Part shown: piece by piece, positions 34,736-43,034 of the stretch
Numbering within the stretch: position 1 is the first letter of the stretch
How the letters are laid out: each line of letters begins with the position of its first letter
Assembly: GCF_003751265.1 (NCBI RefSeq)
Contig: NZ_RJKN01000001.1
Coordinates: forward strand, 558,001 to 622,000
Length of the DNA stretch: 64,000 bases
Direction: 5' to 3'
Source: Pseudokineococcus lusitanus
GTDB taxonomy: Bacteria > Actinomycetota > Actinomycetes > Actinomycetales > Quadrisphaeraceae
Position numbers and translations under genes: made by a program
Notes under the pieces: model-generated
The model's database searches: none
What the model was told of the DNA's origin: nothing
Seen by the model: the letters and a program-made list of their open reading frames with translations, nothing else

Positions 34736-35004
34736 CCGCGCTCGAGGCGGCCGGCCTCGCCGGCGACATCGCCGTCAAGGTCGCGACGGGCGCGCTGACC
34801 TTCGGCACCCTCGTCGTCCTGCTGCTCGTGCTCGCCCGCCCCGCGCGCGACGCCGTCCGCTACATCGCCCCGGGCGCCGAGCAGGCCGTCCGCGACGTCG
34901 TCGCCGAGGCCCGCGCTCGCCACGAGGCCGGCCGTGCACGGGTCGCGGCGTACGACGAGGCGCAGGCCCGCCGCGAGGCGCTGCAGCTGCGGAGGGTCGC
35001 GTGA
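34732..35004 (+). CDS. Phage single-span membrane protein with helical tail
   Basis: 90 residues. One membrane helix (TFGTLVVLLLVLARPARD, near 23-38) is followed by a long charged helix with RARHEAGRARVAAYDEAQARRE that could form a coiled coil. The start overlaps the previous stop by 4 nt. Function unknown. Confidence 0.6.
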   Translation: MTALEAAGLAGDIAVKVATGALTFGTLVVLLLVLARPARDAVRYIAPGAEQAVRDVVAEARARHEAGRARVAAYDEAQARREALQLRRVA

Positions 35005-35324
35005 GCGCCCAGCCGCGCGAGAAGCGCCCCCAGCGGCCCGCGCCGACGTCCCATCCGGAGCGGCGCACCACCGGCGACCTCACCCCGCTGATGGCGGGCA
35101 GCCTCATCGTCCGCGGCTTCGCCACGCACGCCGAGGCGATGACCGACGCCGACACCCTCGCCCGGGTCCTCGACCGGCGCCTCGAGGTGCACCGCGCCGG
35201 CTGCGGGCCCGACCGCTTCTGGGCGGTCTTCCCGCCGGACCCGGCGTGGCGCCAGCAGGTCGGCCGCTTCGGCCAGGTCCACGCGCACGTCATCGAGGCC
35301 GTCATCGTCGGGCGGCCCTCATGA
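35001..35324 (+). CDS. Phage early hypothetical protein
   Basis: 107 residues from GTG 35001, coupled by 4 nt. A basic N-terminus (~30) is followed by LIVRGFATHAEAMTDADTLARVL and WAVFPPDPAWRQQV. No recognised domain. Confidence 0.6.
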   Translation: MSAQPREKRPQRPAPTSHPERRTTGDLTPLMAGSLIVRGFATHAEAMTDADTLARVLDRRLEVHRAGCGPDRFWAVFPPDPAWRQQVGRFGQVHAHVIEAVIVGRPS

Positions 35325-35518
35325 CCGCCACCGTCACCACCACCGGCCCCGGGGCAGTCCTCCGCAACGTCGCCATCCGCGGCGACGTCTCGATCGAGCA
35401 CAACGGCGCCACCGTCTCCGGCGTCCAGCTCATCCGTGCAGCCGGCGATCTCGCGACCCCGGCCGCCTTTGTGCTCGGCGCCGTCCTCGGTGCTCTCGTG
35501 TGGCGGTGGGGCCGATGA
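35321..35518 (+). CDS. Small phage membrane protein
   Basis: 65 residues from ATG 35321, coupled by 4 nt. A beta-like N-terminal half (VLRNVAIRGDVSIEHNGATVSGV) is followed by one hydrophobic helix (TPAAFVLGAVLGALVWRWG) at the C-terminus. Function unknown. Confidence 0.6.
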   Translation: MTATVTTTGPGAVLRNVAIRGDVSIEHNGATVSGVQLIRAAGDLATPAAFVLGAVLGALVWRWGR

Positions 35519-35961
35519 GCGCCCCGACACCCCGCGACCTCGCCGCCGGCCGCGTCCGCGTCCCGACCGGCGAGGGCGCTTGGCTCGCTGACCAGGTCGA
35601 GGACGGCCCCACCGCCGAGGACATGGCCGCCGCCACCGCGCCCGCCAGCGACCCGCCCACGGCGGCGGACGCGCCTCCCGAGGACCTGGCCGCGGCCTGG
35701 GGCAGCCACCGCTGGCTCCGCGAAGCGCTCGCCGCCCGGGACCGCGCCCACGGCGCCGCCCTCGGAGGGCACCAGCGCGTCGCGGAGATCCACCGCTTCG
35801 AGGCCGGCCTGGCGCTCGCCGTCGACTTCGTCCGCGGCGTCCACCGCGCCGCCGCCGGCGTGAACCGCTGCGCCACCGCCCTCAACGCCATCGCGGTCGC
35901 GATCCGACCGCCCGTGGAGAGCCCGGCCGCCGAGGAGGTGCCCGATGCCCGCCAGCCCTGA
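35515..35961 (+). CDS. Phage early hypothetical protein
   Basis: 148 residues from ATG 35515, coupled by 4 nt. Mostly helical after an acidic, Pro-rich segment; RWLREALAARDRAHGAALGGHQRV and FEAGLALAVDFVRGVHRA form amphipathic helices. It overlaps the next gene by 17 nt. Not recognised. Confidence 0.6.
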   Translation: MSAPTPRDLAAGRVRVPTGEGAWLADQVEDGPTAEDMAAATAPASDPPTAADAPPEDLAAAWGSHRWLREALAARDRAHGAALGGHQRVAEIHRFEAGLALAVDFVRGVHRAAAGVNRCATALNAIAVAIRPPVESPAAEEVPDARQP

Positions 35962-36397
35962 GGACCGCGAGCAGCTGCGCCAGGACCACCCGGGCGCGGC
36001 CGCGCACCTGCCCGACCGCCGCGGCGGCAGCCCCGTCGTCATGACGGACGACTGCTTCGCCGGCCGCCACCAGCACGTCGGCGACGCCCGCGGCTGCCAG
36101 GGCAAGGGCTGCGCGTGCGCGTGTCACGACGTCGCCGCCACGACCGAGCACCTGCAGGCGCTCGCCGACGAGCTCGGTCACGACGTCGAGGGCTGGCCGC
36201 TGCTCGACCTGGCCGCGCACCTGCGTGACCCGGCACCGGTCACCGGGCGCCCGCAGCTGGCCGAGGAGCACGTCGAGGCCGTCGTCCGGCTCGTGCTCGA
36301 CCTCGGCTGGCGCCCGGCGCGCAGGCCCGACGGCTTGCGCTACCGGACGGGCCCGATCGACGTCGACGAGCGGCGCACCGCCGACGGCGGTGCGTGA
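35945..36397 (+). CDS. Phage protein with Cys/His cluster
   Basis: 150 residues from ATG 35945. CQGKGCACACH near residue 50 holds four Cys and a His and may bind zinc. The C-terminal EEHVEAVVRLVLDLGWRPARRPDGLRY resembles small actinophage proteins of unknown role. Confidence 0.6.
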   Translation: MPASPEDREQLRQDHPGAAAHLPDRRGGSPVVMTDDCFAGRHQHVGDARGCQGKGCACACHDVAATTEHLQALADELGHDVEGWPLLDLAAHLRDPAPVTGRPQLAEEHVEAVVRLVLDLGWRPARRPDGLRYRTGPIDVDERRTADGGA

Positions 36398-36624
36398 TGG
36401 CCGACGACGAGCTGCCGCTCGAGGAGTCGCTGCTGCCGACGTCGCTGGCGAAGGCCGCGGCCCGGGGCGAGGAGCTCGACGAGGACGCCATCGCGATGCT
36501 CCGCGCGACGCCGAAGCGCGCGCCGCACCTGCCGACGCTCGACGAGACGATCCGCCGCGGCCGCGCCGCCGGCAAGGCCTCTCGCGGCCAGTACAAGGCG
36601 TCGGGCTACCGGAGGTTCCGGTGA
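36394..36624 (+). CDS. Small phage protein
   Basis: 75-76 residues. GTG 36394 gives a 4-nt overlap with the previous stop; ATG 36397 one codon later is the alternative. An acidic N-terminal half and a basic C-terminus (AAGKASRGQYKASGYRRFR), with no known family. Confidence 0.6.
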   Translation: MMADDELPLEESLLPTSLAKAAARGEELDEDAIAMLRATPKRAPHLPTLDETIRRGRAAGKASRGQYKASGYRRFR

Positions 36625-37007
36625 GCCGGTCGCGGCACGTGCGGAAGCGGAAGGTCGGCGACCCGGTCCCGACCTGCCCCGCCGGCTGCGGCGCCCGGGT
36701 GCTCGTCGTCCGCGACGAGGCCGGGCAGGAGGTCCTCGTCGACTTCCACCGCGCCCCGGACGAGCGGCCGACCGTCGCCGCGCTGGCCGTGCGCCGGACG
36801 GGCCCGATGTCGGGCCTCGCTCGGTCGGTCGACCGCGAGGGCGCCCGCCCGCTCGAGCCCAACGAGCGGCTGCACCGCGTCCACGCCCAGGTGTGCCCCC
36901 GCAACGAGGGCTACGCCCACCGGGAGCGTCTGCGCCGCGCCCAGCAGGGCTCGGCCGCGGCCGCCGACGTCGTCGACGTCACCGTGCCCCGCTGGGGCGA
37001 CGAGTGA
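36621..37007 (+). CDS. Phage protein with CPAGCG motif
   Basis: 128 residues from GTG 36621, coupled by 4 nt. CPAGCG near residue 19 and the lone CPR near 97 could form a zinc site. Otherwise basic and beta-rich. Unrecognised. Confidence 0.6.
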   Translation: MSRSRHVRKRKVGDPVPTCPAGCGARVLVVRDEAGQEVLVDFHRAPDERPTVAALAVRRTGPMSGLARSVDREGARPLEPNERLHRVHAQVCPRNEGYAHRERLRRAQQGSAAAADVVDVTVPRWGDE

Positions 37008-37210
37008 CCCGCTGCGCCACCGCGCCCGCCGGGCCGCGGCCGGCCTTCCACGTCGAGCACCGCACCGACGACGGCGCCGTCCTCGTCGGCCCCGTCGTCT
37101 ACGCGCGGACCGCGGTCGCCGCGCTCGACCGGGCGGAGGCCTCCGCCGACGCCCGCCCGGGCACGTGGGAGCGCCTCGCCGGCGACGCCGTCCTCGCCTG
37201 GCTCGCCTGA
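37004..37210 (+). CDS. Small phage hypothetical protein
   Basis: 68 residues from GTG 37004, coupled by 4 nt; the last gene of the coupled early block. FHVEHRTDDGAVLVGPVVYARTAVAAL suggests a small beta/alpha fold. Function unknown. Confidence 0.55.
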   Translation: MTRCATAPAGPRPAFHVEHRTDDGAVLVGPVVYARTAVAALDRAEASADARPGTWERLAGDAVLAWLA

Positions 37211-37271
37211 GCCCGGCCCCAGCACGCAGCACTACGACCCGTCCCCGCTGAAGACCGCCAGGAGCCCCACC

Positions 37272-38873
37272 GTGACCGCTGCCCCCGCCGAGACCGCACC
37301 CTCGACGCACTTCGCCGAGATCCCCGCCAAGCACCTCACCCCGCACCCCAAGAACGTCCGCGTCGACGTCGGCGACGTCACCGACCTCGCCGCGTCGATC
37401 AAGACGCAGGGCGTGCTCCAGCCCCTCGTCGTCGCGCCCATGGCGCCCGCCAAGGGCAGCCGGTCGAAGCAGCAGCAGTACGTCGTCATCGCCGGCCACC
37501 GCCGCCTCGCCGCCGCCACCACCGCCCGGCTGACGGTGCTGCCGTGCGTGGTCCGCGAGGACCTCGTCGGTGAGGCCGAGCAGCTGCAGGCGATGCTCGT
37601 GGAGAACGGCCAGCGCACCGACCTCACCCCGGTTGAGGAGGGCGACGCGTACCGGGCCCTGACGCTCGACTACGGCGTCTCGGTCAAGGACCTCGCCAAG
37701 AACATCGGGCGGTCGCAGCAGCTCGTCCGCGGCCGCATCACCCTCTCCGGGTCACCCGACTCGGTCCGCACCCGCGTCATCGCCGGGCAGGTGCCGATCG
37801 AGCAGGCCATCGAGCTGGCGTCCTTCGACGGGCTCCCCGAGGTCCACGACGCGCTCGCCAAGCACCTCGGCGGTAGCAGCTGGTCCTGGGCCCTGCAGGA
37901 CGCCCGCAACGCCCGGACCGGGGCGGAGGCCTTCACCAGGGACGTCCGGGACGTCGAGCGGTCGCAGACCCGCCGGGTCGAGGAGCGGCCCGACGGCGAC
38001 GTCGTCGTCACCCTCGACGACCTCAGCGAGGCGGCGTCGGAGCAGGCCTTCACCGCGGTGCTGGACGCCCAGCATGAGGACGTTCCAGAGGACGAAGCCG
38101 AGCAGGCCGCCTCGGCGGCCGCGGCCGAGGCGCGCGCCGCCCTTGCCGTCGAGGGGCACGCCTCGTGCCCGGGGCACTGCGCGTACATCCAGCAGGGCCG
38201 GGCGGGCACGTACACGGGCTGGCAGCCGGGGTACGTGCAGTACTGCTGCGACCAGCCCGTGCTGCACGCCAACGTGACCGGGTGGGAGGCCCCGTCGCGG
38301 GGCAGCGACGAGGCAGCCGCCGCCGCGGCCGCCAGGGAGCAGGAGCGGCAGGACAGGGAGCGCGAGCTCGACGCCGCGCTGAAGCTGGCGGCCACCCTCC
38401 GCCGCGCCCACCTCGCCGACCACGCCAGCGCGCTGTCGCCGGCGGCGGCCATCACCGCCGCTGTCGAGGTCATCGTCGACAAGGTCGCCGGCAGCGGCCG
38501 CGGCTCCGTCGCCGCCTTCGCCGAGATCCTCGACATCGAGCTGCCCCTCCCGCCGGGCTACGGCGCCGACCTCGACTACACCGAGCGCGACCGGCTCGCC
38601 AAGAAGGCCGCGGCCGGCCAGCGCACCGCGCTCACCACCGCGCTCACCGGCCGCCCGCTGCCCGAGCTCGTCGCCCTCATCCGCGTCGCCGAGTGGCTGC
38701 CCGAAGAGGCCGGCATCGCCGACACGACCTCCCGCTGGGTGTGGCAGCGCGCCGGCGACTACCTCCGGGCGCTCGCCGGCATGGGCTACACGTGGTCACC
38801 GGTCGAGGAGCAGGCCCTCCCCGACGACGTCCGCCCCGCGGCCGAGGAGCCGCCCACCGAGGGCGCGTCGTGA
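37272..38873 (+). CDS. ParB/RepB/Spo0J-family protein with Cys-rich insert
   Basis: 533 residues, GTG with CCAGGAG 8 nt upstream. ParB N-terminal domain: HPKNVRVDVGDVTDLAASIKTQG, then VVIAGHRRLAAA with the GxxRR-type motif, ENGQRTDLTPVEEGDAY and a helix-turn-helix YGVSVKDLAKNIGRSQQLV. Residues near 295-335 hold CPGHC and YCC, a probable zinc site, followed by a long helical domain. Phage ParB-like proteins may act as CTPase clamps, nucleases or regulators; which applies cannot be told. It is coupled to a second, shorter ParB-like gene. Confidence 0.82.
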   Translation: MTAAPAETAPSTHFAEIPAKHLTPHPKNVRVDVGDVTDLAASIKTQGVLQPLVVAPMAPAKGSRSKQQQYVVIAGHRRLAAATTARLTVLPCVVREDLVGEAEQLQAMLVENGQRTDLTPVEEGDAYRALTLDYGVSVKDLAKNIGRSQQLVRGRITLSGSPDSVRTRVIAGQVPIEQAIELASFDGLPEVHDALAKHLGGSSWSWALQDARNARTGAEAFTRDVRDVERSQTRRVEERPDGDVVVTLDDLSEAASEQAFTAVLDAQHEDVPEDEAEQAASAAAAEARAALAVEGHASCPGHCAYIQQGRAGTYTGWQPGYVQYCCDQPVLHANVTGWEAPSRGSDEAAAAAAAREQERQDRERELDAALKLAATLRRAHLADHASALSPAAAITAAVEVIVDKVAGSGRGSVAAFAEILDIELPLPPGYGADLDYTERDRLAKKAAAGQRTALTTALTGRPLPELVALIRVAEWLPEEAGIADTTSRWVWQRAGDYLRALAGMGYTWSPVEEQALPDDVRPAAEEPPTEGAS

Positions 38874-39580
38874 CGGGCGAGCGGGTCGCCCTCGTCCGCC
38901 TCGACCAGGTCGACTTCCACCCCCACAACATCCGCCGCGACCTCGGCGACCTCCGGGCCCTGTCCGACTCGCTGCTCGTCTACGGCCTGCAGTCGCCCAT
39001 CAGCGTCGAGCGGTGGGGCGAGCGGCTCCGGCTGCGCGCCGGTCACCGCCGCGTCGCCGCAGCGCGCATGGCGGGCATCCCGCGGCTCACCGCCGTCATC
39101 CACCCGGAACCGCTGCCGCTGCGCGAGTGGCTCGAGGCCTCGGTGCAGGAGAACGTCCACCGCGCCGGCGTCGACGCGGCCGAGCGCGCCCACACCGTGC
39201 GGCGCCTCCGCGAGCTCAAGGCCACCTGGCCCGAGATCGCTGCCGTCTTCGGCGTCTCCGTGGGCACCGTCCAGCGCTACGCCGCCGGCGAGGCCGACGA
39301 CCTTGCACCGGGCTCCGCGGTGCTCGTCGACGTCGAGGACCAGGCGCCCGACGGCGCCGCGCCCGCCCCTCACCTGTCGGCCGCCCGCCCCGCCGCCGCG
39401 ACGCCCAAGCCGCCGCGCCCCCGCACCACCGTCTCCACCCGCCTGCTCGTCGAGGTTCTCGACCGGTGGGCCGACGCCGCCCCCTCCGCCCTCATCAACG
39501 AGCTCCACGCCCTCGCGGAGACCGGCCGCCTCCCTCAGCAGCCCACCCCCGACCACGACGACGCCAGGAGCACCCGATGA
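38870..39580 (+). CDS. Second ParB-like protein with helix-turn-helix
   Basis: 236 residues from GTG 38870, overlapping the first ParB gene by 4 nt. HNIRRDLGDLRALSDSLLVYG, RLRAGHRRVAAARMAG and ENVHRAGVDAAERAH follow the ParB/Srx order, and WPEIAAVFGVSVGTVQRYAAG is a helix-turn-helix. The C-terminal ~90 residues are Pro-rich then helical. Probably acts with the upstream paralogue on phage DNA. Confidence 0.82.
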   Translation: MTGERVALVRLDQVDFHPHNIRRDLGDLRALSDSLLVYGLQSPISVERWGERLRLRAGHRRVAAARMAGIPRLTAVIHPEPLPLREWLEASVQENVHRAGVDAAERAHTVRRLRELKATWPEIAAVFGVSVGTVQRYAAGEADDLAPGSAVLVDVEDQAPDGAAPAPHLSAARPAAATPKPPRPRTTVSTRLLVEVLDRWADAAPSALINELHALAETGRLPQQPTPDHDDARSTR

Positions 39581-40890
39581 ACGCGACCCTCGCCGACGCC
39601 CCCACCGCCACCAGCACGCCCACGGCCGCCCCGCGGAGCGGCCTCGCCGCCCAGGTCGCCCAGGAGGACCTGGCCCGTGCGCTCGCCTTCGTCCGCACGG
39701 CAGGCGCCGGCGCCCGCCGCGGCGGCAGGCACGTGCTCCTGCAGCACGACGGCACCGCGCTGACCGTCACCGGCGGCGACCACGACCGCGACCGCACCGT
39801 CGAGGCCTCCGTCCGCCTGGTCTGCCCGGGCCGCAAGGGCCGCGTCGTCGCGCTCGCCGCGGACCTGCCCGCGCTGGTCAAGGCGATCGGGCGCCGGGCC
39901 ACCGTCCACCTGTCCGTGGGCGCAGCGGCCGGCGATGACTTCGACGCGCGCACCGGCACCGGCCGGCGCCTGTTCGTCGAGGGCGCCGACGCCTCCTACG
40001 CCGTCCCCCTGGGCCACCCCGACGACGACTGGTCCGACCTGGACGCCGGCCCCGCCGTGCTCCTCGCCACCATGACGGGCGAGGCGATGGCCGCCGCCGC
40101 GCGTCCCGCCTACGCCGCCTCGCCCGACGAGACGCTGCCGATCCTCACCGCCGTCCGTGTCCACCTTGACGACGGCCACATCGTCACGGCCGCGACCGAC
40201 CGCTACCGCCTCGCCCGCGCGGCCGCCCCGGCCACCGTCGCCGAGCCCGTCGCCGGGCTCCTCGTGCCCGCCCGCCCGCTGGCCGCGCTCGCGGACCGGT
40301 GGCGCGCCGAGCGGGCCGTGTGGTGGCACCGCCTCGACGGCCCGCCCGGCCAGCGCGACTACGTCCGCTGGTCCTCCGGCGAGGAGACGTGGACGCAGCT
40401 CGCCGTCGACGGCGAGTACCCCAGGATCGACCAGCTCCTGCCCGACGTGACAGGGGCGCGCGTCTGGGTCGACGTCGACCGGGTCGCCCTGCTCACCGCC
40501 TTCGCCCGCGTGTCTGTTCTGGCCGCCATGAACGACCCCCTGCGTCTGGCCCTCGTCTCCGGTCCCGACGGCGCAACCCTGCGCGTGACGTCGACGTCCC
40601 ACGGCGGCGAGGCGCGCACCGCCGTCACCGTGACCGGCTGGGCCGAGCCCGACGACAACGCCGAGCGCATCACCATCGCCCTCAACCGCGGCTTCGCGCC
40701 CGGCCTGCTGCGCTCGCTGACGGCCACCACCGTCCGCCTCGTCTTCCACGAGTCCCAGCCGACGCAGAAGCCCGTCGTCGCCCTGCAGTCGCCGGTCCGG
40801 CCCGCCCCGGCCGCCGACGACCTCGCGGCGACGCCCGAGCCCGACGACCTCCTCGTCTCGCTGCTCATGCCCGTGCGCATGGCCGGCTGA
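39577..40890 (+). CDS. Phage DNA polymerase III beta-subunit-like sliding clamp
   Basis: 437 residues from ATG 39577 with CAGGAG 6-11 nt upstream, 4-nt overlap with the ParB-like gene. Recognisable clamp pieces are VVALAADLPALVKAIG, the domain II element ASPDETLPILTAVRVHL with TAATDRYRLA, GEYPRIDQLLPD, and the C-terminal LLMPVRMAG that matches the DnaN MPMR ending. It should form a ring to tether a polymerase. No polymerase or clamp loader is seen in the window, so host enzymes are probably recruited. Confidence 0.87.
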   Translation: MNATLADAPTATSTPTAAPRSGLAAQVAQEDLARALAFVRTAGAGARRGGRHVLLQHDGTALTVTGGDHDRDRTVEASVRLVCPGRKGRVVALAADLPALVKAIGRRATVHLSVGAAAGDDFDARTGTGRRLFVEGADASYAVPLGHPDDDWSDLDAGPAVLLATMTGEAMAAAARPAYAASPDETLPILTAVRVHLDDGHIVTAATDRYRLARAAAPATVAEPVAGLLVPARPLAALADRWRAERAVWWHRLDGPPGQRDYVRWSSGEETWTQLAVDGEYPRIDQLLPDVTGARVWVDVDRVALLTAFARVSVLAAMNDPLRLALVSGPDGATLRVTSTSHGGEARTAVTVTGWAEPDDNAERITIALNRGFAPGLLRSLTATTVRLVFHESQPTQKPVVALQSPVRPAPAADDLAATPEPDDLLVSLLMPVRMAG

Positions 40891-40899
40891 GCCCACGCC

Positions 40900-41169
40900 G
40901 TGACCACGCCGCCCGCCGACCACCCGGCGCTCGACCTCGAGCTGCCGGCGCCCGCGTCACCCCCCACGGCGACCCGGCGGGCGGCGTCAAGCCCCACCAC
41001 CTCCCGCCCGCCCCTCGGCGTCACCGCCGCCGACGTGTGGTGGGACGGCCTCAGCCCCGACCGACGAGCGCAGATCCACCGCTGGATCACCCAGCGCGCC
41101 CAGCACCACGACCACGTGGACGGCCAGCTCGACGCCCTCGACCACCTCGCCACGGAGCAGCCCACATGA
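40900..41169 (+). CDS. Phage hypothetical protein
   Basis: 89 residues from GTG 40900. A Pro/Ala-rich N-terminus is followed by VTAADVWWDGLSPDRRAQIHRWITQRAQHHDHVDGQL, a helical segment. No family recognised. Coupled by 4 nt to the next gene. Confidence 0.55.
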   Translation: MTTPPADHPALDLELPAPASPPTATRRAASSPTTSRPPLGVTAADVWWDGLSPDRRAQIHRWITQRAQHHDHVDGQLDALDHLATEQPT

Positions 41170-41357
41170 GCGCCGCAGCCGTCCTCGCTGCCGCCGCCCT
41201 CGGCGTGCTCGCAGGAACCGTCGGCGCGCTCGGCGGCTGCCACGCCCTCGACGCCGTTCTCCACCGCGACGAGGAGGCAGCGCTCATCGCCGCCCTCTGC
41301 CTGGCTCTCGCCCTGCTCCTGCTCGCCGGCGCCTGCGCCGTCGGGTCCCTCGCATGA
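41166..41357 (+). CDS. Small two-helix phage membrane protein
   Basis: 63 residues from ATG 41166. Two hydrophobic helices (AAVLAAAALGVLAGTVGALGG and LIAALCLALALLLLAGAC) linked by a short charged loop HRDEEA. Function unknown. Confidence 0.6.
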   Translation: MSAAAVLAAAALGVLAGTVGALGGCHALDAVLHRDEEAALIAALCLALALLLLAGACAVGSLA

Positions 41358-41451
41358 CCGCCGCCAGCCGCGCTCGCGGCCCGCCCGGGCACAGAACCAC
41401 CAGCCGAACCACACCCAGCGCGCAGCGCTCGCCGACAGGAGGTCCCACCCC

Positions 41452-42630
41452 GTGCCCTGGTCGAAGGGAGGCGACACCGGTGCAACGCACCCCGCCCTGC
41501 TCGCCGCCGACGACGCTCGCGACGAGAGGGCGCTCAACGAGGTGGCCGGCTTCGTGCTCCGCGCCTACCTGCAGTCGGCCGGTCACATGACCGACTACGT
41601 CCTCGACGAGGGGACGGCCCGTCTCCTCGGCCGCTCCCGCACGGACTGGCTCGTCAGGCGCGCGACCCGTGCCGGTCTCCTCGAGCGCGTACCCGGCAGG
41701 TCGAGGTGCTGGAAGCTCCTCGAGGATCCCGAGTTCGTGCACCTGCGGCTGCGCGCCGACGTCGAGCGCGAGCGACGCCGGAAGCGGGACAACGCCAACG
41801 AGGCGCTGACCGTGCAGGTGCGCCTTCGCGACGGCGACGAGTGCCGCTACTGCGGGAGCGTCGTGAACTGGCGCGACCGTAAGGGCGGCCGTGGCGGCAC
41901 CTACGACCACAACCCGCCGGTGCAGCCCGGCCAAGCCACCACGGTCGGCGGCCTCTTCGTCTCGTGCCAACGGTGCAACGGCACCCGCGGCGCGCTCGCC
42001 GACCCCGACGGTCTCCTGCCGCTGCGTCCGCAGCCGATGGAGCCGTACTTCACCGCCCTCTCGGTCGCCTACCTCGGCGAGCGAGGGCACGTCGTCCGAC
42101 CCGGTGCCCCGCGGCCCGGTGAGCAGCAGGAGCAGCAGCCAGCGCCCAGCGCCCGACCCCGCACCCAGCGGGCCCCGGAGCAGCAGGAGCAGCAGGCAGC
42201 GCCCAGCGCCACCGGGGCGGCCGGCGGAGAGGCAGGAGCAGCAGCCAGCGCCCAGCGCCCGACCCCGCACCCAGCGAGCCCCGGAGCAGCAGGAGCAGCA
42301 GGCAGCGCCCAGCGCCCGCCGGTCGCCCGCGACCACCACGGCGACGCCGACCCCGCGACGGGGCCGCCAGGCCCCGCCCAGGGCCCGCCTGCGTGGGCCG
42401 TGGACGGACCCGACCCCGGCGGCCGACCTGCAGGTCCTGCAGATCTGAGGCATTCGGCCCGGGACGGGTCGGGGCGGGACGGGTTGGAGGTCCCCCCTCC
42501 CAGCCGCCGCCTGCCCTCACCGACCCATCCCGCGCCCACCTCCGCCCAGCCCCCGCCCGACAGCCGACCCCGCGCTCGACGCCGCGGCGGCCGTGGTCGT
42601 GGCAGCAAGCGCACCTCCGAGGAGACCTGA
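41452..42630 (+). CDS. HNH-type phage protein with repetitive C-terminal tail
   Basis: 392 residues, GTG with CAGGAGG 8 nt upstream. Residues 1-80 look like a winged-helix or replication-initiator domain (LGRSRTDWLVRRATRAGLLERV). Residues ~125-190 hold CRYCGSVVNW, GGTYDHNPP and FVSCQRCNGTRG, a treble-clef HNH fold with DH and two CxxC pairs. From ~225 the tail is low-complexity Gln/Ala/Pro, made partly of an 85-bp DNA repeat read in two different frames. The terminal RRRGGRGRGSKR is basic. Likely a nicking or homing-type nuclease, or a DNA-binding replication protein. Confidence 0.72.
   Translation: MPWSKGGDTGATHPALLAADDARDERALNEVAGFVLRAYLQSAGHMTDYVLDEGTARLLGRSRTDWLVRRATRAGLLERVPGRSRCWKLLEDPEFVHLRLRADVERERRRKRDNANEALTVQVRLRDGDECRYCGSVVNWRDRKGGRGGTYDHNPPVQPGQATTVGGLFVSCQRCNGTRGALADPDGLLPLRPQPMEPYFTALSVAYLGERGHVVRPGAPRPGEQQEQQPAPSARPRTQRAPEQQEQQAAPSATGAAGGEAGAAASAQRPTPHPASPGAAGAAGSAQRPPVARDHHGDADPATGPPGPAQGPPAWAVDGPDPGGRPAGPADLRHSARDGSGRDGLEVPPPSRRLPSPTHPAPTSAQPPPDSRPRARRRGGRGRGSKRTSEET
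42126..42316 (+). repeat. 85-bp direct repeat, two copies, offset 106 bp
   Basis: Copies at 42126-42210 and 42232-42316 differ by one base (G at 42171, A at 42277). The offset is not a multiple of three, so the copies are translated in different frames. Each copy also holds shorter internal repeats of GAGCAGCAG and CAGCGCCCAGCGCC. Confidence 0.9.
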
Positions 42631-43034
42631 TGCCCAGGAAGAAGACCCGCCGCGTGGACCTGCCCGAGGGTCCGACGTCGTCGCCGCACCCCGACGGCGA
42701 GCAGCTGCTGCAGGACGCCATCCCGAGGGCGCTGACCCTGGCCGGGTCGATCCGCGACGAGGGCCACGAGGCCGTCGCCGCTGTCACCGCCGACCTCACT
42801 CGCGACGAGCTCGTCGCCCTGGCCGTGGCCCTGGCCGCGATGGTCGACGTCGACGCACCGGCGTCGGACCTCTTGGCGTGGGTCGACGAGCCGGAGCCGA
42901 CCCCGGCGCAGCTGCGGGCCTGGCACGCCGCGTGGAAGCGCGGCGAGCAGGACGACGTCACCCGCGAGGGCGAGCGGCTCTACCAGGCGTGGCGGCACCG
43001 CGAGCAGCGGGCCCGCTTCGTGGCGGCATCGTGA
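42630..43034 (+). CDS. Phage hypothetical protein
   Basis: 134 residues from ATG 42630, sharing one base with the preceding stop (TGATG). It opens basic (MPRKKTRRVDLPEG) and then is helical and acidic, with RDELVALAVALAAMVDVDAPASD. It may be a small DNA-processing accessory. Coupled to the RusA-like gene by 4 nt. Confidence 0.6.
   Translation: MPRKKTRRVDLPEGPTSSPHPDGEQLLQDAIPRALTLAGSIRDEGHEAVAAVTADLTRDELVALAVALAAMVDVDAPASDLLAWVDEPEPTPAQLRAWHAAWKRGEQDDVTREGERLYQAWRHREQRARFVAAS

Noticed and set aside
41354-41590. 78-codon frame starting in an ATGA overlap after the small membrane protein
   Set aside because: It overlaps the start of the HNH-type gene in another frame, and its composition (Pro/Ser/Arg) shows no fold. 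The HNH-type start has a strong ribosome-binding site.
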